64,000 bases of DNA from Streptomyces koelreuteriae (GCF_018604545.1 NZ_CP075896.1:7936001-8000000); one strand, 5' to 3'. Positions 41,488 to 50,607 are shown, counted from the first letter of the stretch. Program-made: numbers and translations. The notes: generated by a model from the sequence alone, not told the origin.

Positions 41488-42597
41488 TCACCAGGCAGGC
41501 GTACGTCCGGCGCCGCGCGGGTGGGTGTCCGGGGCGCGGGTCGCCTGCTCGTCGGCCCAGGGGCGTGCCGTGGCCGTCCCCGCCAGCAGACCCGCACCGA
41601 CCGACACCGCGGTGAAGCTCAGCGCGTTGCCCATCGCGGCGATGGCGGCGAGGGCCGTCAGGGTCGCGCCCGCGGTGAGCACCACCGGCGTCGGGCGCGG
41701 ACCGCGCCACAGCGCGTACAACACCCAGCCGAACGCCGCCGCCATCAGGGCCACGCCCACGAGGCCCTGCTCGGCCGCCTGCTGCAGAGGCGCCGAGTGG
41801 GGCTTGCCGTCGGACAGCAGCGACTGGGCGGAGGTCGTGCTCAGCTCCCCGAAGCGGCCCGGGCCGACCCCCAGCACGGCGTCCTCGCGCAGCAGCTGCC
41901 ACGCGTCCTCCCAGAGTCGTACGCGGTGCGGAGTCAGCCGCCCTTCGAGGGCGGCCACCAGCCCGCCCGGTACGGCCCGCGCGGCAACCGCCCAGGCCAG
42001 ACAGGTCACCAGGGCGGCGACCGCGGCCAGGAGGACCAGGCCGGCGCCGCGACGGCGGGTGCGGCCCGCGGCGAGCGAGCACAACAGCACCGCGAGGCAG
42101 GTGACGCAGCCGGTGGTCGAGCCGAGCACGGCCGCCAGTACCGCGGTCCCGGCGGCCAGCAGGCGCAGGGCGATCCGGGCGGCCGGAGCGGCGGCGGCCC
42201 AGGCCGCGCAGCACGCGGCACCGGCGGACAGCGTCAGCACGGCCGCCGTGGCCCCGGCATGTCCCAGGGGCGCGGTGATCTGCGGGCCCGGAGCAAGATG
42301 CGGAACGGCCACGGTCAGCGCGACACCCGCCAGCGCACCGGCGCAGGGCGTGCCGACCGGCAGCAGCGCCCCGCCGATCCGCCCGGCCGCGTAGCCGGCC
42401 GCCACGGCCAGCACCGCGAGGAGCACCCCCTCGGGCCGGCCCTCGTGCACCGCGGCCGTGAGCAGGGACCAGCCCGCGCACGCTCCCAGCACCACGACGC
42501 CCGCCGCATCGGAAACGATTCTTCTCTCGCCGTCCGCGTCCAGTCCGGACGCGGACGTCAGCCCACGTGAACCCACCCCGCCCCGCCCCCGCACCAC
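41488..42597 (-). CDS. O-antigen-ligase-like polytopic membrane protein
   Basis: This protein of about 369 aa is rich in hydrophobic helices (about nine). A large extracytoplasmic loop after them carries the Wzy_C/WaaL-type motif RVRLWEDAWQLLREDAVLGVGPGRF, then SLLSDGKPHSAPLQQAAEQ. The family links polymer to lipid carriers or ligates O-antigen-type chains; in Streptomyces it is associated with cell-envelope glycans. The GTG at 42597 is a tentative start: an adjacent GTG and a further one downstream are alternatives. It is divergent from lnt, with a 234-nt gap. Confidence 0.72.
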   Translation of the reverse strand: MVRGRGGVGSRGLTSASGLDADGERRIVSDAAGVVVLGACAGWSLLTAAVHEGRPEGVLLAVLAVAAGYAAGRIGGALLPVGTPCAGALAGVALTVAVPHLAPGPQITAPLGHAGATAAVLTLSAGAACCAAWAAAAPAARIALRLLAAGTAVLAAVLGSTTGCVTCLAVLLCSLAAGRTRRRGAGLVLLAAVAALVTCLAWAVAARAVPGGLVAALEGRLTPHRVRLWEDAWQLLREDAVLGVGPGRFGELSTTSAQSLLSDGKPHSAPLQQAAEQGLVGVALMAAAFGWVLYALWRGPRPTPVVLTAGATLTALAAIAAMGNALSFTAVSVGAGLLAGTATARPWADEQATRAPDTHPRGAGRTPAW

Positions 42598-42819
42598 GTC
42601 GCCCCCGACCTGTGAAGACCCCCGGCCGCACCGGCCGTAACCGGCCGCACGACTGAAACTTCGGCACACCGTAGCCGCTGGTGGACGGTTTGTGGATGTG
42701 TCGTGACGAAATGAGCAGGAACGATGCTGCGGGGGCGGGGCCACGCCGCGCGTGGACCCCCGTACGGTGTGCTGCCGTCGACCCTCGGACCGCGCTGTCG
42801 GCCTCAAGGTCACGCGCCT

Positions 42820-42825
42820 TAGACT
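42820..42825 (+). promoter_or_regulatory. -10 element (TAGACT) of lnt, leaderless
   Basis: TAGACT is a common Streptomyces -10. It is separated from the GTG start at 42832 by CCGGGA only, so transcription starts near the first base of the coding region. No convincing -35 was seen. Confidence 0.55.
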
Positions 42826-42831
42826 CCGGGA

Positions 42832-44439
42832 GTGACCGTCACCGCAACCTCCGTCGGCGAGTCGGACCAGTTGGAGCCGCGGAACGCGCCCCGGGCGCGG
42901 ACGTGGGCCCGGCGTCTGCTTCCGGCCGCCGCAGCCGCGCTCTCCGGCCTGCTCCTGTACGTCAGCTTCCCGCCCCGCACCCTCTGGTGGCTGGCCCTGC
43001 CGGCCTTCGCCGTCTTCGGCTGGGTGCTGCGCGGCCGGAGCTGGAAGGCGGGACTGGGCCTCGGCTACCTCTTCGGCCTCGGCTTTCTGCTGCCGCTGCT
43101 GGTGTGGACCGGAGTGGAGGTCGGGCCGGGCCCCTGGCTCGCCCTGGTGGTCATCGAGGCGGTCTTCGTCGCCCTGGTCGGCGCGGGCGTCGCGGCGGTG
43201 TCGAAGCTGCCCGCCTGGCCGCTGTGGGCGGCCGCCGTGTGGATCGCCGGAGAGGCGGCACGCGCGCGTGTGCCGTTCGAGGGCTTCCCCTGGGGGAAGG
43301 TCGCGTTCGGTCAGGCCGACGGGGTGTTCCTGCCGCTCGCGGCCGTGGGCGGTACCCCGGTGCTCGGCTTCGCCGTGGTCCTGTGCGGCTTCGGACTGTA
43401 CGAGGTCGTCCGCCTGGCCGTGGAGACCCGGCGGACCGGGACGGTACGACGGGCCGCCGCGGCCGTGGGCCTGCTGAGCGTGGCCGTCCCCGTCGTGGGC
43501 GCCGTGGCCGCACGGCCGCTGGTCAGCGACAAGGCCGAGGACGGCAGCGTGACCGTCGCGGCGATCCAGGGCAATGTGCCCCGCGCGGGCCTCGACTTCA
43601 ACTCCCAGCGCCGGGCCGTGCTCGACTACCACGCGCGCGAGACGGAACGCCTGGCCGCCCAGGTCAAGGCCGGCAAGGTCGCCCGTCCCGACTTCGTCCT
43701 GTGGCCGGAGAACTCCTCCGACATCGACCCCTTCGCCAACCCCGACGCCCGCGCCGTGATCGACAAGGCGGCCAGGGCCATCGGCGTGCCCATCTCGGTC
43801 GGCGGCGTCGTCGAGCGCGACGGCAAGCTGTACAACGAGCAGATCCTCTGGGACCCGGCCAAGGGCCCCGTCGACACCTACGACAAGCGTCAGATCCAGC
43901 CGTTCGGCGAGTACCTGCCGCTGCGCTCGTTCATCGGCGCGATCAACAAGAACTGGACGGCGATGGTCCGCCAGGACTTCAGCCGGGGCACCGAGCCGGG
44001 CGTGTTCACCATGGACGGCGCCAAGGTCGGCCTCGTCACCTGCTACGAGGCCGCCTTCGACTGGACCGTGCGCTCCGAGGTCACCGACGGCGCCCAGATG
44101 ATCTCCGTGCCGAGCAACAACGCCACCTTCGACCGCAGCGAGATGACCTACCAGCAGCTCGCCATGTCCCGGGTCCGCGCGGTCGAGCACAGCAGGACCG
44201 TGACGGTGCCGGTGACCAGCGGAGTCAGCGCGATGATCATGCCGGACGGCAAGATCACGCAGAAGACCGGCATGTTCGTCGCCGACTCACTCGTTCAGAA
44301 GGTGCCGCTGCGGTCCTCCCAGACCCCCGCCACGCGGCTCGGCATCCTGCCGGAGATCGCCCTCGTGCTGGTCGCGGCCGGCGGACTGGGCTGGGCCGTC
44401 GGCGCCGGTCTGCGCGGACGACGCGCTGGTGACGTATAG
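42832..44439 (+). CDS. lnt: Apolipoprotein N-acyltransferase
   Basis: This 535-aa integral membrane enzyme transfers an acyl chain to the N-terminal Cys of lipoproteins. It has six to seven transmembrane helices in the N-terminal half, then a nitrilase-fold domain with the catalytic triad Glu (LWPENSS, near residue 293), Lys (YDKRQIQPFGEYLP, near 352) and Cys (LVTCYEAAFD, near 404). A final helix precedes the C-terminus. A TAGACT -10 ends 6 nt before the GTG, so the transcript should start at or next to the start codon. Streptomyces commonly carry more than one Lnt homologue. Confidence 0.92.
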   Translation: MTVTATSVGESDQLEPRNAPRARTWARRLLPAAAAALSGLLLYVSFPPRTLWWLALPAFAVFGWVLRGRSWKAGLGLGYLFGLGFLLPLLVWTGVEVGPGPWLALVVIEAVFVALVGAGVAAVSKLPAWPLWAAAVWIAGEAARARVPFEGFPWGKVAFGQADGVFLPLAAVGGTPVLGFAVVLCGFGLYEVVRLAVETRRTGTVRRAAAAVGLLSVAVPVVGAVAARPLVSDKAEDGSVTVAAIQGNVPRAGLDFNSQRRAVLDYHARETERLAAQVKAGKVARPDFVLWPENSSDIDPFANPDARAVIDKAARAIGVPISVGGVVERDGKLYNEQILWDPAKGPVDTYDKRQIQPFGEYLPLRSFIGAINKNWTAMVRQDFSRGTEPGVFTMDGAKVGLVTCYEAAFDWTVRSEVTDGAQMISVPSNNATFDRSEMTYQQLAMSRVRAVEHSRTVTVPVTSGVSAMIMPDGKITQKTGMFVADSLVQKVPLRSSQTPATRLGILPEIALVLVAAGGLGWAVGAGLRGRRAGDV

Positions 44440-44506
44440 CCGTACGCCCGTCGCACGCTGCCTGAATCGCGCGAGACACCGCGACCGGCCGATTAGGGTC
44501 GTGGGC

Positions 44507-44986
44507 ATGGCTACTCCTGACTTCATCCGGACCCTCCGCGCATCGGCCGGCCATCAGCTGCTCTGGCTCCCCGGAGTCACCGCCATCGTCTTCGACGACC
44601 AGGGCAGAGTGCTGCTCAACCGCCGGTCCGACACCGGCAAGTGGTCCGTGATCGGCGGCATCCCGGACCCGGGGGAGGAGCCCGCGGCCTGCGCCGTACG
44701 GGAGGTCCACGAGGAGACGGCCGTGCACTGCGTCGCCGAGCGGGTCGTCCTCGTCCAGGCGCTCAGCCCCGTCACCTACGACAACGGTGACACCTGCCAG
44801 TACATGGACATCACCCTGCGCTGCCGGGCCGTCGGCGGCGAGGCACGGGTCAACGACGACGAGTCGCTGGACGTGGGCTGGTTCGACATCGACGCCCTGC
44901 CCGAACTGAACGAGTTCGGCCTGCTCCGGATCAAGCAGGCTGTGTCGGACACCCCCACATGGTTCGACCCCACTGCCCCCAGCTGA
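44507..44986 (+). CDS. NUDIX hydrolase
   Basis: This 159-aa protein contains the Nudix box GGIPDPGEEPAACAVREVHEET, where the final position of the usual GX5EX7REUXEEXGU has Thr instead of Gly. It binds Mg2+ through the Glu residues and cleaves nucleoside-diphosphate-linked compounds. TAGGGT at 44494-44499 lies 7 nt before the ATG, predicting a leaderless transcript; an in-frame GTG 6 nt upstream is an alternative start. The substrate is unknown. Confidence 0.85.
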   Translation: MATPDFIRTLRASAGHQLLWLPGVTAIVFDDQGRVLLNRRSDTGKWSVIGGIPDPGEEPAACAVREVHEETAVHCVAERVVLVQALSPVTYDNGDTCQYMDITLRCRAVGGEARVNDDESLDVGWFDIDALPELNEFGLLRIKQAVSDTPTWFDPTAPS

Positions 44987-45040
44987 ACTATGGGGCGTGA
45001 CCACATGGGGCCGGGCAGGGGCGCTTTCTAAGGTCGACGC

Positions 45041-45841
45041 ATGACCGCGCCCCGTGTCTCCCCGGCCCCCCACGCCTCCTCGCTCGACCTCGGCGGCCGC
45101 ACCGCGCTCGTCACCGGCGCCGCCGGCGGCATCGGCCGCGCCTGCGCGCTGCGGCTCGCGGCTGCCGGGGCGAAGGTGAGAGCCGTCGACCGGGACGCCG
45201 CGGGCCTGGAGACGCTCGCCGAACAGGGCCACGGCCTCGCGGGCACGGTGGAACCGCACGTCCTCGACCTCACCGATCTGGACGCCGCCGAAGAGGCCGC
45301 CGCGGGCACCGACGTGCTCGTCAACAACGCCGGGCTCCAGCTGGTGCGCCCCATCGAGGAGTTCCCGCCCGACGCCTTCCACCTGGTGCTCACGGTGATG
45401 CTGGAGGCACCGTTCCGGCTCATCCGCGGTGCGTTGCCCCACATGTACGGCCAGGGGTGGGGCCGCATCGTGAATGTGTCGTCCGTCCACGGGCTGCGTG
45501 CCTCGGCCTACAAGTCGGCCTATGTGGCCGCCAAACACGGCCTGGAGGGACTCTCCAAGACCGCCGCCCTGGAAGGCGCACCCCACGGAGTCACCTCGAA
45601 CTGTGTGAACCCCGCCTATGTGCGCACACCCCTGGTGGAAAAGCAGCTCGCCGACCAGGCGCAGGCGCACGGCATCCCCGAGGAGCGCGTCCTGTCCGAG
45701 GTGCTGCTGCAGGACAGCTCCCTCAAGCGGCTCATCGAACCGGAGGAGGTCGCCGAGGCCGTGGTGTATCTGTGCGGCCCGCACGCGTCCTTCGTGACCG
45801 GCACGTCGCTCGCGCTCGACGGCGGCTGGACCGCCCATTGA
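45041..45841 (+). CDS. 3-hydroxybutyrate dehydrogenase-like short-chain dehydrogenase
   Basis: This 266-aa SDR has the cofactor motif ALVTGAAGGIGRACA, the NNAG loop (VLVNNAGLQ), the catalytic tetrad in SSVHGLRASAYKSAYVAAKHG, and a C-terminal substrate loop with LRLIEPEEVAEAVVYL. The active-site stretch and length are like 3-hydroxybutyrate dehydrogenases. The substrate is inferred from neighbours: a GAF-type regulator and a MHS-family acid transporter follow. TAAGGT (45029-45034) lies 6 nt before the ATG, so the message is predicted to be leaderless. Confidence 0.82.
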   Translation: MTAPRVSPAPHASSLDLGGRTALVTGAAGGIGRACALRLAAAGAKVRAVDRDAAGLETLAEQGHGLAGTVEPHVLDLTDLDAAEEAAAGTDVLVNNAGLQLVRPIEEFPPDAFHLVLTVMLEAPFRLIRGALPHMYGQGWGRIVNVSSVHGLRASAYKSAYVAAKHGLEGLSKTAALEGAPHGVTSNCVNPAYVRTPLVEKQLADQAQAHGIPEERVLSEVLLQDSSLKRLIEPEEVAEAVVYLCGPHASFVTGTSLALDGGWTAH

Positions 45842-45902
45842 TCTCCTGGCCCGGCAGTGTCGGTTCCCGGGTTATCCACAGGGCTGACGGGACGGCCGGG
45901 TC

Positions 45903-47933
45903 ATGGTGAATCCTGTGAGCATGTCCAGCGATCACGTGCAGTCAGCCGAGCGCTCCGCCGCCGGTGCCGTCGAAGCGCCGGCGGCCGAGGCCGAGGTGCC
46001 TCCGGCGGACGCCGAGATGCCTCGGGCCGACGCCGGGATGCCTCCGGCCGATGCCGAGACGCCCTTCCTCGAGCTGCTGGCCCGGGGCGCCTCCGCCGAC
46101 GCCTACGAGCAGCCGGTGCTGCTCGCGCGCGCCGAAGGCCGGTCCGCGGAGTGGATCGCCGCGCTCCAGCGGGCCAAGCCGCTCGCGCTGCGCGTGCGCT
46201 CCGAGCTGGAGGGACGGCGCCGTCGCGAGGCCGAGCTGTCCGCCCTGTTCGAGACCGCCCACGACCTCGCCGGGCTGCGCGACCTCGACGCCGTGCTCCA
46301 GGCGATCGTGCAGCGAGCCCGTTCGCTGCTGGGCACGGACGTCGCCTATCTCAGCCTGAACGACCCGGCGAGAGGCGACACCCATATGCGGGTCACCGAG
46401 GGCTCGGTCGCGGCTCGTTTCCAGCAGTTGCGGCTCGGCATGGGGGAGGGCCTCGGCGGTCTGGTCGCGCAGACCGCCCGCCCGTACGTCACCGACGACT
46501 ACTTCAAGGACGACCGCTTCCAGCACACCCGCACCATCGACGCGGGCGTGCGGGACGAGGGGCTCGTGGCCATCCTCGGCGTGCCGCTGATGCTCGGGCA
46601 CCACGTCATCGGCGTGCTCTTCGCCGCGGACCGCCGGGCCCGGGTCTTCGAGCGGGAGCAGATCGCCCTGCTCGGCTCCTTCGCCGCCCTCGCCGCGGCC
46701 GCCATCGACACGGCCAACCTGCTCGCCGAGACCCGGTCGGCCCTCGCCGATCTGGAGCTCGCCAACGAGATCATCCGGGACCGCAGCGGCGTCATCGAGC
46801 GGGCCTCCGATGTGCACGACCGGCTCGCCGAGCTGGTCCTGCGGGGCGGCGGGGTGCACGACGTGGCCGCCGCGGTCTCCGAGGTCCTCGACGGCACGGT
46901 CGTCTTCGCCGAGGCCGCCGCCGCACCGGCCGAGGCCCTGGAATCGTCCCGCGCGGACGGGCACGCCGTGCGGTTCGAGGACGACTGGATCGCCGCTGTC
47001 GCAGCAGGTGGGGAACTGCTCGGCGCCCTGGTGCTGCGGGGCCACCCGGGGCTCGACCCCGTCGACCAGCGCACCCTGGAGCGCGCCGCCATGGTCACCT
47101 CCCTGCTGCTCCTCGCCCGCCGGTCCGCCGCCGAGGCCGAACAGCGCGTACGCGGCGAACTGCTCGACGACCTGCTGGACGCCCGCGACCGCGATCCGCG
47201 CCTGCTGCGGGAGCGCGCGGCCCGACTGCACGCCGACCTCGACGCCGTCCACGTGGTGCTGGCCGCGCGTCTCGAAGGCGGCGCGGCCGACGCCGACCAG
47301 GAGGCGGACTCCCGCAGACGCCTGGCGGCCGCGGCGTCCCACCTCGCCGCCACCCGGCACGGCCTGGCCGCCGCGCGCGACGGAGGCACCGTCCTGCTGC
47401 TGCCCCTCGGTCCCGGCGACAGCGCCACCGACCTGGCCCGCCGCGCCGCCCGCCACCTGGGCACGGCGGTCCACACGCCGGTCACCGTCGGAGCCTCCGC
47501 ACCCGCCGAGGACCTCGCCACCCGCACCGACGGCGTGGCGACGGCCTACGCGGAGGCCCGGCGCTGCCTCGACGCCCTGCGGCTGCTCGGCCGCTCCGGG
47601 GACGGGGCCGCCGCCGAGGACTTCGGCTTCCTGGGGCTGCTCCTGGCCGGCGACCGGGACATACCCGGCTTCGTCGACCGCACCATCGGCCAGGTCGTCA
47701 CCTACGACCGACGACGCGGCACCGAACTGCTGCGCACCCTCGACGCGTACTTCGCCTGCGGTATGAGCCCCGCCCGCACCAAGGACGAACTGCACGTCCA
47801 TGTGAACACGGTCGCCCAGCGCCTGGAGCGGGTCGGCCGCCTCCTCGGCGACGACTGGCAGACCCCGGCCCGCGCCCTGGAGATCCAGCTAGCCCTGCGT
47901 CTGCACCGGTTGTCGGAGCCCGGACGGCACTGA
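45903..47933 (+). CDS. GAF-domain PucR-type transcriptional regulator
   Basis: This 676-aa protein has a GAF domain near residues 105-280 (FETAHDLAGLRDLDAVLQ, then VLFAADRRARVFEREQIALLGSFA), a central segment and a C-terminal PucR/CdaR-type helix-turn-helix (HVHVNTVAQRLERVGRLLGDDW). The N-terminal tail contains three 7-residue repeats. Alternative in-frame starts are GTG 45915 and ATG 45921; CATGGT lies 7 nt before the former. It lies between the dehydrogenase and the transporter and probably controls them. Confidence 0.82.
   Translation: MVNPVSMSSDHVQSAERSAAGAVEAPAAEAEVPPADAEMPRADAGMPPADAETPFLELLARGASADAYEQPVLLARAEGRSAEWIAALQRAKPLALRVRSELEGRRRREAELSALFETAHDLAGLRDLDAVLQAIVQRARSLLGTDVAYLSLNDPARGDTHMRVTEGSVAARFQQLRLGMGEGLGGLVAQTARPYVTDDYFKDDRFQHTRTIDAGVRDEGLVAILGVPLMLGHHVIGVLFAADRRARVFEREQIALLGSFAALAAAAIDTANLLAETRSALADLELANEIIRDRSGVIERASDVHDRLAELVLRGGGVHDVAAAVSEVLDGTVVFAEAAAAPAEALESSRADGHAVRFEDDWIAAVAAGGELLGALVLRGHPGLDPVDQRTLERAAMVTSLLLLARRSAAEAEQRVRGELLDDLLDARDRDPRLLRERAARLHADLDAVHVVLAARLEGGAADADQEADSRRRLAAAASHLAATRHGLAAARDGGTVLLLPLGPGDSATDLARRAARHLGTAVHTPVTVGASAPAEDLATRTDGVATAYAEARRCLDALRLLGRSGDGAAAEDFGFLGLLLAGDRDIPGFVDRTIGQVVTYDRRRGTELLRTLDAYFACGMSPARTKDELHVHVNTVAQRLERVGRLLGDDWQTPARALEIQLALRLHRLSEPGRH
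45993..46055 (+). repeat. Three 21-bp repeats encoding [EG][VM]P[PR]ADA
   Basis: Units 45993-46013, 46014-46034 and 46035-46055 encode EVPPADA, EMPRADA and GMPPADA in the N-terminal tail of the GAF regulator, followed by a partial ETP. Codon choice differs slightly between copies, so the protein repeat may be selected or ageing. Confidence 0.8.
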
Positions 47934-47966
47934 CCCCCGTACGTGACCGGCACGGACGTACGGGGG
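47934..47966. terminator. Strong bidirectional terminator hairpin
   Basis: CCCCCGTACGT (47934-47944) and ACGTACGGGGG (47956-47966) form a perfect 11-bp stem with an 11-nt loop, directly after the stop of the GAF regulator and 23 nt before the stop of the convergent transporter. Confidence 0.75.
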
Positions 47967-47989
47967 CTGGGCCGACAGACCCCGGAGGG

Positions 47990-49378
47990 TCAGCTGGTCC
48001 GGGCGTCCGCAGCCGGAGCGGCCGCCGTCCGGTCCGCGTCCGCGTCAGGGGCGACATCGGCCAGGTCCCGGTGGCGGGTCTCCTTGGCAGCCACCACCGC
48101 GACGACCGTGAGCACGACGGCGGCGATGACGTACAGGGCGATCGGCGTGGAGCTGCCGTAGTCGGCCAGCAGCGCGGTCGCGATCAGCGGTGCGGGCGCG
48201 CCCGCCGCGACCGAGGCGAACTGCGCGCCGATGGACGCTCCGGAGTAGCGCATGCGCGTCGCGAACATCTCGGAGAAGAACGCGGCCTGCGGGGCGTACA
48301 TCGCCCCGTGCAGCACCAGGCCCACCGTGACGGCGAGGATCAGGTTGCCGAAGCCGCCGGTGTCGATCAGCGAGAAGAAGGGGAACATCCACAGCCCGAC
48401 CCCCACGGCCCCCATCACATAGACGGGCCGGCGACCGATCCGGTCGGAGAGCGCGCCCCACGCCGGGATGACCACGAAGTGCACGGCCGAGGCGATCAGC
48501 ACCGCGTTGAGCGCGGTCTGCTTGGAGACACCGGCCGAGGTGGTGGCGTAGACGAGGATGAACGCGGTGATCACGTAGTAGCTGATGTTCTCCGCCATGC
48601 GCGCGCCCATCGCGATCAGGACGTCACGCCAGTGGTGCCGCAGCACGGCGACGAGCGGCAGCTTCTCCGCCTCCGCGGCCCGGTCCGCCTTGCGGGCCTC
48701 GGCCTGCGCCAACGCCTGCTTGAAGACCGGCGATTCGTCGACAGACAGACGAATCCACAAACCGACGATCACCAGCACCCCGGAGAGCAGGAACGGGATC
48801 CGCCAGCCCCAGCTTCCGAACGCGGCGTCCGACAGGAGGGTCGTCAGCAGGGAGAGGACACCGGTCGCGAGCAACTGCCCCGCCGGCGCGCCGGTCTGCG
48901 GCCACGAGGCCCAGAATCCCCGCCGCCGCGCGTCCCCGTGCTCCGACACCAGCAGCACGGCACCGCCCCACTCACCGCCGAGCGCGAACCCCTGGACCAG
49001 CCGGAGCACGGTGAGCAGGACCGGCGCGGCCGTCCCGATCGTGGCGTGCGTCGGCAGCAGCCCGATCGCGAACGTCGCCCCGCCCATCAACAGCAGACTC
49101 AGCACCAGCAGCTTCTTGCGCCCGATCCGGTCGCCGTAGTGCCCGAACACCAGCGCGCCGAGGGGCCTGGCCGCGAATCCGACCGCGTACGTCAGGAACG
49201 ACAGCAGTGTGCCGACGAGCGGGTCGGAGTCCGGGAAGAACAGCTTGTTGAACACAAGGGCGGCCGCGGAGCCGTAGAGGAAGAAGTCGTACCACTCGAT
49301 GGTGGTGCCGATGAGGCTGGCCGTGACGATGCGCTTGAGGTTGGCGGGGGGTGGGGGAGCGGTCGCGGGGGAGGTCAT
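47990..49378 (-). CDS. MHS-family major facilitator (metabolite:H+ symporter)
   Basis: This 462-aa protein has twelve transmembrane helices. Family motifs are TIEWYDFFLYGSAAALVF at the first helix, the cytoplasmic-loop motif FGHYGDRIGRKKLLV, VLRLVQGFALGGEWGGAVLL and the second-half copy ALSDRIGRRPVYV. These are typical of the shikimate, proline/betaine and alpha-ketoglutarate MHS symporters. The ATG at 49378 has GGAAG upstream, and a TACGGT -10 lies at 49425-49430. It converges on the dehydrogenase/regulator genes, suggesting uptake of the substrate of the dehydrogenase. Confidence 0.87.
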   Translation of the reverse strand: MTSPATAPPPPANLKRIVTASLIGTTIEWYDFFLYGSAAALVFNKLFFPDSDPLVGTLLSFLTYAVGFAARPLGALVFGHYGDRIGRKKLLVLSLLLMGGATFAIGLLPTHATIGTAAPVLLTVLRLVQGFALGGEWGGAVLLVSEHGDARRRGFWASWPQTGAPAGQLLATGVLSLLTTLLSDAAFGSWGWRIPFLLSGVLVIVGLWIRLSVDESPVFKQALAQAEARKADRAAEAEKLPLVAVLRHHWRDVLIAMGARMAENISYYVITAFILVYATTSAGVSKQTALNAVLIASAVHFVVIPAWGALSDRIGRRPVYVMGAVGVGLWMFPFFSLIDTGGFGNLILAVTVGLVLHGAMYAPQAAFFSEMFATRMRYSGASIGAQFASVAAGAPAPLIATALLADYGSSTPIALYVIAAVVLTVVAVVAAKETRHRDLADVAPDADADRTAAAPAADARTS

Positions 49379-49558
49379 CGGCACCACTTCCAGGCGGTTG
49401 GCGGGGACGGTTGTGTGTCGCCATACCGTAGGAATCCGCAGGTCAGTGGCGTATGTGGTGGGACACCATAGTTCTGGGGGCGGGAGTGCGTGGGGGCACC
49501 ATGCCGGCGCCGGTTCGCCGCGGGCCGGCGGTGGCCGGGCCGCGGCGAGGGCAGGGGG

Positions 49559-50434
49559 TCAGGATCCGGTGAGGGAGACGGCCAGGTCCGTGATGTTCAG
49601 CGGGAACTGGCCGATGGAGGTGGCCTGGCCGGTGAAGACGTTGACGCTGTACAGCGAGGGGGTGTTGGCGCCGTACGGGGTGAGGGAGGCGAACGCGGCG
49701 TTGTCGACCGTCTTCCCGCCGGACAGGGTGCTGTAGATGTCCATGCCGGCGTTGATTCCGGCGTCGATGCCGAGGCTGCCGGTCGGGGCGAGCGTGCCGT
49801 TGTTCGCCGGGGACTGGAGGACGACCTGGTCCGTGGTCGTGTTGATGTCGACGAGCGTGGTCGCGGTGGCCGCGTTGAGGTCGTTGTTCGTGTAGGCGGC
49901 GGCCGAGACACCCTTGGTCGTGCCCTCGGTCGGCGGGGTGGTGAGGTTCAGATCCTGGATGGTGCTGTGGTCGCCCAGGTTGTGCCGCAGGTTCTGGCCG
50001 TTGTCGCTGATCACGCGCAGGCGGTCGGCGGCGGGGTTGAAGTCGACGCCGAAGTTCGCGCCGTGCAGCGCGTACTGCAGTTGGGACACCTTGGTGACCA
50101 CCACGTCCGTGGTGGCCGGCGGGGTCTTGATCGTGTAGATGCCGCCCTTGTTGCCGACGCCGTACATGAGGCCGTCCTGCACGCGGAAGTCGATCCCGAT
50201 CAGGCCTGTGTCGCCGCTGAGGCCGGTGACGGCCCTGACCCAGTCGAGGACCTGCGGCCGGTCGGTCGTGAACGTGGCCATCAGGGTGCCGTCGCCGCTG
50301 ATCCCGAAGGCGCGCAGGCTGGGCGTGGCGGCGGGGGCGGCCGAGCCGGTGCCGGGCGCGCCGAGCATGAGCGCCGTCGATGTGACCATGACCGCGACCG
50401 CCGCCATGATTCTCTTTCTTGTGTCTGCTGTCAT
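49559..50434 (-). CDS. Secreted DUF4394 protein
   Basis: This 291-aa exported protein has a signal peptide (TADTRKRIMAAVAVMVTSTALM, AxA near GSAAPA) and a mature part with LIGIDFRVQDGLMYGVGN, VDFNPAADRLRVISDNGQNLRHN and GINAGMDIYSTLSGG. These match DUF4394, a beta-propeller-like family found in secreted proteins. GGGAGGG precedes the ATG at 50434. It is divergent from the PucR-type regulator. There is no known activity. Confidence 0.8.
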   Translation of the reverse strand: MTADTRKRIMAAVAVMVTSTALMLGAPGTGSAAPAATPSLRAFGISGDGTLMATFTTDRPQVLDWVRAVTGLSGDTGLIGIDFRVQDGLMYGVGNKGGIYTIKTPPATTDVVVTKVSQLQYALHGANFGVDFNPAADRLRVISDNGQNLRHNLGDHSTIQDLNLTTPPTEGTTKGVSAAAYTNNDLNAATATTLVDINTTTDQVVLQSPANNGTLAPTGSLGIDAGINAGMDIYSTLSGGKTVDNAAFASLTPYGANTPSLYSVNVFTGQATSIGQFPLNITDLAVSLTGS

Positions 50435-50523
50435 CGGAGTTTCCCTCCCGTTATTGATCACCGGATCGTGCCGAAGGCGGTTCTCATTAAGGCCGCTTCA
50501 CAGTTCCTCCACAAGCGAAAAGG

Positions 50524-50552
50524 TTGACGGAAACACCCCGATCCGGGAATTT
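50524..50552 (+). promoter_or_regulatory. Possible promoter of the 50.6 kb regulator
   Basis: TTGACG (50524-50529) and GAATTT (50547-50552) are 17 nt apart. The -35 matches consensus well and the -10 moderately. The leader to the ATG at 50608 would be about 50 nt. Confidence 0.4.
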
Positions 50553-50607
50553 TGCGCACTGTGATAAAAGCCCTGTCGATACACCTGCCACCGTTTTGTG
50601 CGGAGTG

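Noticed and set aside
41474-42667. Minus-strand frame overlapping the O-antigen-ligase-like gene in another phase
   Set aside because: It lacks hydrophobic helices and motifs, while the other phase has nine helices and a Wzy_C motif.
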